Assembly: GCF_019455385.1 (NCBI RefSeq)
Contig: NZ_JACOFR010000012.1
Coordinates: forward strand, 62,001-126,000
Direction of reading: 5' to 3'
DNA from: Bradyrhizobium sp. BR 10289
GTDB lineage: Bacteria > Pseudomonadota > Alphaproteobacteria > Rhizobiales > Xanthobacteraceae
DNA length: 64,000 bases
Part shown: positions 37,201 to 44,217 of the stretch, piece after piece
Position numbering within the stretch: position 1 is the first letter of the stretch
Layout: each line of letters starts with the position of its first letter
The notes under the pieces: generated by a model
The model's database searches: none
What the model was told of the DNA's origin: nothing
Seen by the model: only the letters and a program-made list of their open reading frames with translations
Program-made: the position numbers and the translations under genes

Positions 37201-37657
37201 CCAGCGCCCGCAGGCCGGTGCTGAGGCTGGCAGCGCGCCCGCCGAGGGCGAAGCTGCCGAAGGCGCGAAGCCGGGTGAGCGTCATCGCCACGGTGGTCAT
37301 CGCCGCGATGGCGGACGTGATGGCGGCCGAGGCTTTCGCAAGCCGCGCGAAGGCGGCGAGGGCAGTGAGCGTCGCGACGACCGCAATCGCAGCTTCCAAG
37401 GTAGAGAGCAAGGCAAGGACCGCGACAAGGATCGCGATCGCAACCGCGACAACAAGAAGTTCGGCGGTGATCGCGACAAGGGCCGCGACAATCGCGGCCG
37501 CGACCGCGACAAGAGCCGCGATCGTCAGGGTGGCCCCTCGCTCCGCCCCTACGCCTCGAGCGCGAACTCGCGCGAGCGCGATCGGCCCGCCGATCCCAAC
37601 TCGCCCTTCGCAAAGCTCGCCGCGCTGAAGGAGCAGCTCGCCGGTCGCAAGGAGTAA
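34274..37657 (+). CDS. Suv3-like DExH RNA helicase with long disordered tail
   Basis: 1127 residues. The helicase core is N-terminal: Walker A LGPTNTGKTH (about 21-30), DEVQ in LAVDEVQIASD, motif III-like LLGAATM and motif VI-like QIAGRAGRATRNG. This matches the Suv3-type helicase of mitochondria and alphaproteobacteria. After about residue 820 comes an Ala/Glu/Pro-rich acidic segment, then an Arg/Asp/Lys/Gly-rich tail with many RD and KD repeats, suited to RNA binding or condensation. Its last codons contain the AAGGAG that serves the next gene (S4 protein). Confidence 0.9.
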   Translation: MPFSSSPFASERLPGAGVTAVLGPTNTGKTHLAIERMLAHPSGMIGLPLRLLAREVYNKITARVGSEAVALVTGEEKIKPRNPRYWVSTVEAMPRDLDLSFLAVDEVQIASDLERGHVFTDRILNRRGRDETLLLGAATMRPIIERLLPGVSMITRPRLSQLEFAGDRKITRQPRRTAIVAFSADEVYAIAELIKRQHGGAAVVLGSLSPRTRNAQVEMFQNGDVDYLVATDAVGMGLNLDVDHVAFASDRKFDGYQFRRLTPAEFAQIAGRAGRATRNGTFGTTGRCAPFEPELVNALQNHTFDNVKMLQWRNAKLDFSSLGALQVSLNQSPGHEALTRAPVAEDMRVLDHAARDGEVRDIAHGKEAVERLWEACQVPDYRKLSPAAHAELVTTLYGFLMQKGCIPDSWFAAQVDQADRIDGDIDTLSARIAQIRTWTFVANRPDWLKGPERWQGITREVENKLSDALHERLTERFVDRRTSVLMRRLRENTSLNTEIGKTGEVIVEGHVIGRLDGFTFAPDAAEAGSDAKALQAAAQAVLAGEINTRAEKLGNAPDDQFVLTSEGIIRWTGDAVARLTAAEEALHPRIRIISDERLTGAPREKVQARLDLWLKTHIEKLLGPMFELSKAEDVTGIARGIAYQLVEALGVLERPKIANELKDLDQPSRATLRKYGVRFGAYHIYFPGLLKPAARALAALLWALKQDNVDLSSLSGAQHLASSGRTSFPVDKALPRDAYRVLGYKQAGERAVRVDILERLADLIRPALAWRDNSPGEKPAGAFDGRSFVVTQAMTSLTGSAGEDFASVLRALGYRMEKRPPLPVKPAAPAAAEAAAEAPTETPAAEEAAASAETATEAAAEPVTVEDAPAMEQHDEPAQEEPVQEASPEAPVTPEDAPGIAPPAEEAAAPADAAAETAPAETAATEAAASPDAAAPVEAAAAAPAEPELVEVWRPGGRHEDRKPRHERHRHQRHNNQRPQAGAEAGSAPAEGEAAEGAKPGERHRHGGHRRDGGRDGGRGFRKPREGGEGSERRDDRNRSFQGREQGKDRDKDRDRNRDNKKFGGDRDKGRDNRGRDRDKSRDRQGGPSLRPYASSANSRERDRPADPNSPFAKLAALKEQLAGRKE

Positions 37658-37661
37658 TCCA

Positions 37662-37937
37662 ACGACGGAGCGGCAGCGCATCGACAAATGGCTGTGGCAC
37701 GCGCGGGTCGTGAAGGCGCGCACCTCTGCCGCGGAGCTTGTCGAGTCCGGGCACGTTCGCGTCAACGGCGCGCGCGAAAAGTCGCCGGGCCATGCGATCA
37801 AGCTCGGCGACGTCATCACCGTCGCGCTCGATCGCACCGTGCGCGTGCTGAAAGTCATCGGCTTCAACGAGCGCCGCGGCGATGCAGCCTCGGCGCGCGT
37901 GCTCTACGAGGAGCTGAATGAAGCAAATCGCAATTAA
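37662..37937 (+). CDS. S4-domain RNA-binding protein, likely ACG start
   Basis: 91 residues, Hsp15-like S4 protein: RIDKWLWHARVVKARTSAAE, then GHVRVNGAREKSPGHAIKLGD. Hsp15 relatives bind stalled 50S subunits or other structured RNA. No ATG, GTG or TTG precedes the S4 core in frame; the first such codon (GTG 37710) would remove helix 1. An ACG at 37662-37664 lies seven bases after AAGGAG (37649-37654) and gives the expected N-terminus TERQRIDKW. A sequencing error (ATG read as ACG) is the main alternative. Confidence 0.78.
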   Translation, partial: TTERQRIDKWLWHARVVKARTSAAELVESGHVRVNGAREKSPGHAIKLGDVITVALDRTVRVLKVIGFNERRGDAASARVLYEELNEANRN

Positions 37938-38069
37938 TTGCGCTTTGAATTCATTTCTTGGTCGATCAATCACACAAAGCCGTCATGATCGGGGCTTCCC
38001 GACCTTGCAGCGCAGGTCCATCCGCGCTAGGCAAGCCGCGACTTTTAAAAGAGCTTTTCGGAGCGTTGG

Positions 38070-38408
38070 ATGACTTACGTCGTCACTGAAAACTGCATCA
38101 AGTGCAAGTACACCGACTGCGTCGAGGTCTGCCCGGTCGACTGTTTCTACGAGGGCGACAACATGCTCGTCATCCATCCTGACGAGTGCATCGATTGCGG
38201 CGTGTGCGAGCCGGAATGCCCCGCCGACGCCATCAAGCCGGATACCGAGCCGGGCCTCGAAAAGTGGCTCCAGGTCAACGCCGACTACGCCAAGAGCTGG
38301 CCGAACATCACCCAGAAGAAAGAATCACCCCCCGACGCGAAGGAATTCGACGGTCAGGAAGGCAAGTTCGAGAAATATTTCTCCCCGAATCCCGGCTCAG
38401 GTGACTAA
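38070..38408 (+). CDS. fdxA: Seven-iron ferredoxin FdxA
   Basis: 112 residues. Cluster ligands are visible: the first set in [17 protein letters not shown] and the second in [15 protein letters not shown], giving one [3Fe-4S] and one [4Fe-4S] cluster. The long C-terminal tail ([19 protein letters not shown]) is typical of FdxA. An electron carrier in the cytoplasm. GGAG precedes ATG 38070. It sits between the S4 gene and carD, in an order I recall as conserved. Confidence 0.95.
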   Translation: MTYVVTENCIKCKYTDCVEVCPVDCFYEGDNMLVIHPDECIDCGVCEPECPADAIKPDTEPGLEKWLQVNADYAKSWPNITQKKESPPDAKEFDGQEGKFEKYFSPNPGSGD

Positions 38409-38477
38409 ATTCCGGCGCAAACTTAACCCTAATACCTTCGTCGGCGCGGAAAACCAGCCCTTACGACCCCTAAATCA

Positions 38478-38505
38478 TTGATTTTTGCGGGAAATGTGCT
38501 ATATT
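38478..38505 (+). promoter_or_regulatory. Candidate housekeeping promoter for carD
   Basis: TTGATT (38478-38483) and TATATT (38500-38505) are separated by 16 bp, a good match to a sigma-70-type promoter. Transcription would begin near 38512, which rules out the in-frame ATG at 38485 as the carD start. Confidence 0.5.
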
Positions 38506-38754
38506 GGGCACATTAAGCCGAACCCCCGTCAGCCCAGTTGGCCCCGTTGGGTTCCCGTGAAACCAAATGTCGAACAGGGGCGTGGCAGTTTCCGCGCGCA
38601 GGCTGTGTCACAGAAAACGCGTAAAAAGAGTACTTCAGCGAGGGCTTCCCATAAGGAGGCCAAAAAAGTCGCCGCGGCCAGCCGTAGCGCATCCAAGGGT
38701 CGGACCGCGACGAAGGCGCCGGCTGCAAAGTCCTCGAAGAACAAAAGAAGCGCA

Positions 38755-39549
38755 ATGCCTAACAAGACTGCCAAACCGGCCGCGAAAGCGACCGTTGCCA
38801 AGCCTGCTGCCGCCAAAGCTCCTGCTGCCAAGCCCGCCGCGCCGAAGGCCCCCGTTGCTGCTGCTCCTGCCAAGGCTCCTGTCGCTGCCGCCAAGCCCGC
38901 TGTGAAGCCGGCGGCTGCTGCGCCGAAGGTCGAGGAAAAGAAGGTCGTGACCCAGCGTCAGGGCTTCAAGGCCAACGAATTCGTCGTCTATCCCGCTCAC
39001 GGCGTCGGCCAGATCCTGGCCATCGAAGAGCAGGAGATCGCCGGTGCGAAGCTCGAACTGTTCGTCATCAACTTCATCAAGGACAAGATGACGCTGCGCG
39101 TGCCGACCGCCAAGGTCGCCAATGTCGGCATGCGCAAGCTGTCCGAGCCCGCCCTCGTCAAGAAGGCGCTCGAGACGCTGAAGGGCCGCGCTCGCGTCAA
39201 GCGCACCATGTGGTCGCGCCGCGCCCAGGAATACGAAGCGAAGATCAATTCGGGCGACATCGTCGCGATCGCGGAAGTCGTGCGCGACCTCTATCGCTCG
39301 GAGTCGCAGCCGGAGCAGTCCTACTCTGAACGCCAGCTCTATGAAGCGGCGCTCGATCGTCTCTCCCGCGAGATCGCGGTGGTGCAGCACTCGACCGAGA
39401 CCGAAGCGGTCAAGGAAATCGAGGCCCAGCTCGCCAAGAGCCCGCGCCGCAACGCCAAGGCGGAAGCCGCCGAGGGCGAGGCTGATGCCGAGGGCGATAC
39501 CGACGATACCGATGGCGACGACACCACGGTCGCCGACGAGGCCGCGTAA
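38755..39549 (+). CDS. CarD/CdnL family transcriptional regulator
   Basis: 264 residues. CarD proteins bind RNA polymerase beta and stabilise promoter open complexes. A Lys/Ala/Pro-rich N-terminus (to about residue 63) is followed by the CarD core: KANEFVVYPAHGVGQI, LELFVINFIKDKMTLRVP and RARVKRTMWSRRAQEYEAKI. The tail is acidic. ATG 38755 is the start used, but about 50 upstream in-frame codons back to GTG 38605 are also Lys/Ala/Ser-rich and look coding, so the protein may be 314 residues. It ends before a strong terminator. Confidence 0.93.
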   Translation: MPNKTAKPAAKATVAKPAAAKAPAAKPAAPKAPVAAAPAKAPVAAAKPAVKPAAAAPKVEEKKVVTQRQGFKANEFVVYPAHGVGQILAIEEQEIAGAKLELFVINFIKDKMTLRVPTAKVANVGMRKLSEPALVKKALETLKGRARVKRTMWSRRAQEYEAKINSGDIVAIAEVVRDLYRSESQPEQSYSERQLYEAALDRLSREIAVVQHSTETEAVKEIEAQLAKSPRRNAKAEAAEGEADAEGDTDDTDGDDTTVADEAA

Positions 39550-39580
39550 GCGCCTCTCGCATCGATTGCAACAGATCAGA

Positions 39581-39606
39581 AGCCCGGCCGTTCGGCCGGG
39601 CTTTTT
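39581..39606 (+). terminator. Rho-independent terminator of carD
   Basis: AGCCCGGCCG-TT-CGGCCGGGCT is a perfect 10-bp stem followed by TTTT, 31 bases after the carD stop. Confidence 0.9.
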
Positions 39607-39698
39607 CATGCGGGGTCGCGATTTGTGATCGAGTGAACCGGGAGCGGGTTTGCGGGCACTGATGGAGACCGGTGCGCAGACCAGGTAGCTTCGCAGAC

Positions 39699-40373
39699 AT
39701 GGCAGCTTTCACAGATATGGCCAGGTCGATCTCCCGCGTCCTTCAGTCTTCCCTTCTTCTGTGTTGCATAGCGGCTCCTGGCGCCTCGGCCGAACGTATC
39801 GTGTTCAAATACGAAAACGCCGCCGATCTGCGCGGCCTCGTCAATGTGCTGACGGCCTTCCGCGCCGCGTGCCTCGCCGAGCCCGTGACGTCGGGCCTGC
39901 CGGCCCGGCTGGTCCCCGATGGCTACCGGATCGTCACCCGTGCCGTCCACATGTGGGGCAAGGAGGACGGATCGTTTCCGGATACCGCCATCCTGTCGAA
40001 GACCGGCGATGAGGACGGCGATGTCGCCGGGGGCTATCCCATCATCGACTTCATGCTTCCGAGCGCAAAGCTTCCCGACGGTGCATGCAGCATCAGCTGG
40101 AAGCGGCGCTGGACCCAGGATTATCCCGACGGCGCCAGTCGCCTGAGCCTCGACATGGCCGCGTCCCTTCCGGCGCGCGTGTCCTACTATCTCGATGCGA
40201 CGCTGCTCTCGAAGCCGAACGACATCTTCGCCATCGCCGACAGTTACAGCGACCTGACGAATTGGCGGACGGCGTGCAGGGGCGATATGCTCTGTCGCTT
40301 CGACGTCAATGCGCGCTTCGATCAGCAGGGTGTTGACGTCACGATCACGTCTTGGGGCGAGATGAAGAAGTAG
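39699..40373 (+). CDS. Predicted secreted protein of unknown function
   Basis: 224 residues. A signal peptide (QSSLLLCCIAAPGASAER) is visible; the mature part has several Cys residues and strand-rich patterns (PIIDFMLPSAKLPDGACSI, VDVTITSWGEM). I do not recognise the family. Starts at ATG 39699, ATG 39717 or GTG 39672 are possible. It lies alone after the carD terminator. Confidence 0.65.
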   Translation: MAAFTDMARSISRVLQSSLLLCCIAAPGASAERIVFKYENAADLRGLVNVLTAFRAACLAEPVTSGLPARLVPDGYRIVTRAVHMWGKEDGSFPDTAILSKTGDEDGDVAGGYPIIDFMLPSAKLPDGACSISWKRRWTQDYPDGASRLSLDMAASLPARVSYYLDATLLSKPNDIFAIADSYSDLTNWRTACRGDMLCRFDVNARFDQQGVDVTITSWGEMKK

Positions 40374-40482
40374 GCCAGCTCGCTCGGATGAGCGAAGCAA
40401 TACCGGGAGCGGTCCACCCGCCGATGCGGAGGTCCCAATGCCGCCTTGCTGATCCGAGCTACTGAACGTGCCGCGCGGCGGC

Positions 40483-41016
40483 CTACTTCACCGGCCGCTT
40501 CTCGAGCTTCCGCGCCAGCGTGCGCCGGTGCATGCCGAGCCGCCGCGCCGCTTCCGAGATGTTGAAATCGGTCTCGATCAGCGTCTGGTGGATGCGTTCC
40601 CATTCCAGCGTCTTGATCGAGGTCGGTCGTGCGTCGAGCGCGACGTCGGCGTTGCCTTCGGCCTTGTGGAAGGCGGCCTCGATGTCATCGGTGTTCGACG
40701 GCTTTGCGAGGTAGTGGCAGGCGCCCAGCTTGATCGCTTCGACGGCGGTGGAGATGCTGGCAAAGCCGGTCAGCACCACGATCAGCATGTCTTCGTCGTG
40801 GGTGTGCAGCAGCTCGACGCAGGCGAGCCCCGAGGCGCCGCCGAGCTTGAGGTCGACCACGGCATGGCCGAAGGAGCGCTCCTCCAGCACCTTCCGCACC
40901 TCCTCGATCGAGGCGGCGAGCACGACCTCGTAGCCACGGCGCTCGAACGAGCGTTTCAGCGTGCGCGCAAAACCCTCGTCGTCCTCGACGACGATGAGCG
41001 AACGGTCAGGCGTCAA
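40483..41016 (-). CDS. regR: Redox response regulator RegR (ActR/PrrA/RegA family)
   Basis: 177 residues. Receiver domain with acidic pair (VVEDDEGF), phospho-acceptor Asp55 (AVVDLKLGG) and LTGFASISTAVEAIKLGA; then a proline-containing linker and a Fis-type HTH (ISEAARRLGMHRRTLARKL). This family switches genes for respiration, nitrogen and carbon fixation with redox state. It starts at TTG 41016 and overlaps regS by 11 bases. Confidence 0.93.
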   Translation of the reverse strand: MTPDRSLIVVEDDEGFARTLKRSFERRGYEVVLAASIEEVRKVLEERSFGHAVVDLKLGGASGLACVELLHTHDEDMLIVVLTGFASISTAVEAIKLGACHYLAKPSNTDDIEAAFHKAEGNADVALDARPTSIKTLEWERIHQTLIETDFNISEAARRLGMHRRTLARKLEKRPVK

Positions 41017-42403
41017 AGCTGCCTCCGATCGCGAGCGTTGCGAGCGGCAGCGTCAGGCGCACCGTGGCGCCGCGCTTCCTGTGGTTCTCGGCCGTGACGC
41101 TGCCCCCGAGCTTGCGCACGACGTTGACCACCAGGAACAGGCCGAGCCCGCCGCCGGCGCGGCCCTTGCTCGACTGATAGGGTTTTCCGAGCTGTGTCAG
41201 CATCTCCGGCGCAAAGCCCGGGCCGCGGTCGCTGATGGACAGCACGAGATTGTCGCCCTCGCGTTCGGCCAGAAGCTCGACCCAGTCGCGCGAGACCTCA
41301 TAGGCGTTGTCGAGCACGTTGAAGATGACCTGCTTCAGCGCGATGTCGGAGACGATCGCGACGTCCTCGCCAAAGGTGTTGACGAAGTAGAGCGTGCGCG
41401 CCGAGCGGGCGTTGCGCCATTCGTCGACCAGGTCTGTGACGAAGGCCGTCACCGTCGTCGGCGAGGAACCTTCGCCGCGCGCTTCGCCTGCCGACACCAG
41501 GATTCCCGTCACGATCGATTTGCAGCGTTGCAGCGAGGTCTCCATCTCCGACAGATCCTCGGCAAGCTCCTGGTCGGCCGCAAGATCCGGCATGCGGCGC
41601 CAGTCGCTGAGGATCACCGAGAGCGAGGCCAGCGGCGTGCCGAGCTCATGGGCGGCACCGGAGGCGAGCAGGCCCATGCGGACGATGTGGTCCTGCTCGG
41701 CGGCATGCTGGCGCAGTGCTGCGAGGTGCGCATCGCGTTCGCGCAAATTCCTGTTGATGCGGGTGACGAACACGACCAGCAGCACGGCGTTGAGGGCGAA
41801 GCCGAGCAGCATGCCGGCGACGGTGAGCGTATAGGTCTCGCTGAGCGGATTCGGCGGCAGGTCGAGCGGCCGATAGGCCAGCGTCAGCCAGACGAAGCAT
41901 GCGCAGGTCAGCGCCACCAGCGACCAGGTCGAGCGGGCGTCGAGCAGCACGGCCGCCAGCGTGACCTGGAGCAGGAACAGCGAGGTGAAGGGATTGGTGG
42001 CGCCGCCGCTGAGGTAGAGCTGCGCGGTCAGCGCGGCGACATCGAGCATCAGGGCGACCAGCAGCTCATTGCTCGAGACGGCGGCGCGATGGCGCACCCA
42101 GACCAGGCTCGAGACGTTGAGCAGCACCAGCGCGCCGATCACGGCGCCCATCCGCTCCAGCGGCAGCGGGATGCCGAGCCAGAAATGCACGCCGCCGATG
42201 GTCACGATCTGGCCGACCACGGCGGTCCAGCGCAGCTGGATCAACAGCGCCATGTTCTTGCGGTTGGTCTCGTCGTCCGTCGGCGCAGCGCCGATCAGCT
42301 CGCTGCGCGCGTCCGCCTGCGATTGCAGCGTGACGGCCAGCTCGCCGAGCGGTCGGGGCGGCGTTCTTCCGTCGTCAGGCCTGTTCGACGATCGTTCCAG
42401 CAT
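41006..42403 (-). CDS. regS: Redox sensor histidine kinase RegS (RegB/PrrB family)
   Basis: 465 residues. Six transmembrane segments lie in about 55-215, with the quinone-binding redox box GGATNPF at 133-139. The H-box is SGAAHELGTPLASL with His252, and Cys294 (QRCK) corresponds to the redox-active Cys known in RegB. A C-terminal ATPase has N and G boxes. It should report quinone-pool redox state and phosphorylate RegR. ATG 42403 lies inside the end of the SURF1 gene (29-base overlap), so it is coupled to the cyo cluster. Confidence 0.94.
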   Translation of the reverse strand: MLERSSNRPDDGRTPPRPLGELAVTLQSQADARSELIGAAPTDDETNRKNMALLIQLRWTAVVGQIVTIGGVHFWLGIPLPLERMGAVIGALVLLNVSSLVWVRHRAAVSSNELLVALMLDVAALTAQLYLSGGATNPFTSLFLLQVTLAAVLLDARSTWSLVALTCACFVWLTLAYRPLDLPPNPLSETYTLTVAGMLLGFALNAVLLVVFVTRINRNLRERDAHLAALRQHAAEQDHIVRMGLLASGAAHELGTPLASLSVILSDWRRMPDLAADQELAEDLSEMETSLQRCKSIVTGILVSAGEARGEGSSPTTVTAFVTDLVDEWRNARSARTLYFVNTFGEDVAIVSDIALKQVIFNVLDNAYEVSRDWVELLAEREGDNLVLSISDRGPGFAPEMLTQLGKPYQSSKGRAGGGLGLFLVVNVVRKLGGSVTAENHRKRGATVRLTLPLATLAIGGSFDA

Positions 42404-43214
42404 CTGATCCCGTCCTGCGGGCGGCATCGCCGGCCGGTTCGTGGACGAAGCGCTTGCGGCGGAACAGCCCGCCGCCGAATGTGACGAAAAGCCTGCCGGC
42501 CAGCATGAAAGCCAGGGCAAACCACGTCAGCGCGTAAATCAGGTGGTTATTGGGAAAGCGGATCACGGTCAATCCGCCGATGGGACCGCCGGCGCTTTGT
42601 GATCCGGCGTCCGCATCGACGAAAAACGGCGCGACAAGGTCGAGGCCGCGCGCTGCGGCGATCGCAGCGACATCGCGCGAGTACCAGCGGTTGTGCTGGG
42701 GGACGTTGTTGCGAAGGAACCCGCCCTTCGGCTCGGTGATGCGCAAAAGGCCTGATATCTCGACCTTGCCGTCGGGATTACCGCCCTGGCGCGTCGATGC
42801 GTCGCGCCGCTCGGACGGCACGAAGCCGCGGTTGATCAGGACCTGCGTGCCGTCGTCGCGCTGAAGTGGCGTCAGCACCCAATAGCCGGGGCCTTCCTCG
42901 GTGACGGCCTGAACCAGCGTCTCGCGGTCATGCAGGAAGCGCCCGCTGACGGTGACGTGCCTGTATTCGTCATTCGCGGCAGAGACCGCGGCCCATGAAG
43001 CGGGCGAGGGGATCGGCTGGGCTGGCGCATGGACGCGCTGCTCGACGCGATCGATCAGCGCCAGCTTCCAGGTCCGGCGCTCGACCTGCCAGATTCCGAG
43101 CGCCATCAGAACAGCAAAGGCGGTAAGCGAGAGGACCGTGAGCCACAGGCGTGGGCGCGGAGCCGTGCGGCTCGGGTCCTTTGCCTCGCTTGTCACGGTC
43201 CGGATATCGCTCAC
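42375..43214 (-). CDS. SURF1 family oxidase assembly protein
   Basis: 279 residues with the SURF1 topology: one transmembrane helix near residues 20-40, a periplasmic domain and a second helix near 235-255. Motifs: LGIWQVERRTWKLALI, GRFLHDRE, GYWVLTPL and the C-terminal NNHLIYALTWFALA. SURF1 proteins help assemble heme-copper oxidases. GTG 43214 overlaps the cyoD stop (GTGA); its 3' end overlaps regS. Confidence 0.93.
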   Translation of the reverse strand: MSDIRTVTSEAKDPSRTAPRPRLWLTVLSLTAFAVLMALGIWQVERRTWKLALIDRVEQRVHAPAQPIPSPASWAAVSAANDEYRHVTVSGRFLHDRETLVQAVTEEGPGYWVLTPLQRDDGTQVLINRGFVPSERRDASTRQGGNPDGKVEISGLLRITEPKGGFLRNNVPQHNRWYSRDVAAIAAARGLDLVAPFFVDADAGSQSAGGPIGGLTVIRFPNNHLIYALTWFALAFMLAGRLFVTFGGGLFRRKRFVHEPAGDAARRTGSDAGTIVEQA

Positions 43215-43591
43215 TTCATTCCCGTCATCTCGTGCATCGGCATCATGTTGCTGTTGAGGTGGTTCATCACCCACAGCGAACCGGACAGCGCGATCACCAC
43301 CATGACGATGGTGAAGATCAGCGCCATCATGGTCCAGCCGTTCTCGGACTTGGGACTCATGTGCAGGAAGTAGATCATGTGCACCACGATCTGCACGACC
43401 GCGAAGGCCATGATGACGAGCGCGGTGATCTGCTTGCTCGGCAGTGCGCCGCCCATCACCAGCCAGAACGGGATCGCGGTGAGCACGACCGAGAGCACGA
43501 AGCCGAGCATGTAGCCCGAGAACGTGCTGTGGGCGTGGCCGTCGTCGTGGTGATGGTCGCCCGCGTGCGCGGCGTGGGTATCGGTGTTCAT
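43211..43591 (-). CDS. cyoD: Cytochrome o ubiquinol oxidase subunit IV
   Basis: 126 residues. A His/Asp-rich N-terminus (HAAHAGDHHHDDGHAHS) is followed by three transmembrane helices and the family motif HMIYFLHM. An accessory membrane subunit of the bo3-type oxidase. The ATG overlaps the cyoC stop (ATGA); it ends overlapping the SURF1 start. Confidence 0.93.
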   Translation of the reverse strand: MNTDTHAAHAGDHHHDDGHAHSTFSGYMLGFVLSVVLTAIPFWLVMGGALPSKQITALVIMAFAVVQIVVHMIYFLHMSPKSENGWTMMALIFTIVMVVIALSGSLWVMNHLNSNMMPMHEMTGMK

Positions 43592-44217
43592 CGCAGAACT
43601 CCCAGGAGATAGACGAAGGTGAAGACACCGATCCAGACCACGTCGAGGAAATGCCAGAACATCGACAGGCACATCAGGCGGCGGCGGTTGGCTTCGATCA
43701 GGCCGAACTTGCCGACCTGCACCATCAGTGTCACCAGCCAGATCAGGCCGCAGGAGACGTGCAGGCCGTGGGTGCCGACCAGGGTGAAGAAGGCCGACAG
43801 GAAGGCGCTGCGCTGGGGCGTCGCGCCCTCATGGATCATGTGGGCGAACTCGGTGAGCTCGATGCTGATGAAGGCGAGACCGAACAGGCCGGTGATCGCC
43901 AGCCACATCTGCGTCTGTCCGACCTTGTTCTGCTGCATCGTCAGCATCGCAAAACCGTAGGTGATCGAGGACAGCAGCAGCATCGAGGTGTTCACCGCGA
44001 CGAGGTCGAGGTCGAACAGATCCTTTGGCGCGGGCCCTGCGGCGTAGTTGGCGCCGAGCACGCCGAAGGCGGCGAACAGCATCGCGAAGATGAGGCAGTC
44101 GCTCATCAGGTAGATCCAGAAGCCGAGCGAGGTGCTGTAGCCTTCCGGATGCGGATGTTCGTCGGCGACGTAGAAGACCGGCTCGCCGGTCGTCGAGGGA
44201 TTGACAGCGACAGTCAT
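43588..44217 (-). CDS. cyoC: Cytochrome o ubiquinol oxidase subunit III
   Basis: 209 residues with five hydrophobic helices. Family signs: LGFWIYLMSDCLIFAMLFAA, LTEFAHMIHEGATPQRSAFLS and GTHGLHVSCGLIWL. Start ATG 44217 directly follows the cyoB stop (44218), so the genes are coupled. Confidence 0.96.
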   Translation of the reverse strand: MTVAVNPSTTGEPVFYVADEHPHPEGYSTSLGFWIYLMSDCLIFAMLFAAFGVLGANYAAGPAPKDLFDLDLVAVNTSMLLLSSITYGFAMLTMQQNKVGQTQMWLAITGLFGLAFISIELTEFAHMIHEGATPQRSAFLSAFFTLVGTHGLHVSCGLIWLVTLMVQVGKFGLIEANRRRLMCLSMFWHFLDVVWIGVFTFVYLLGVLR

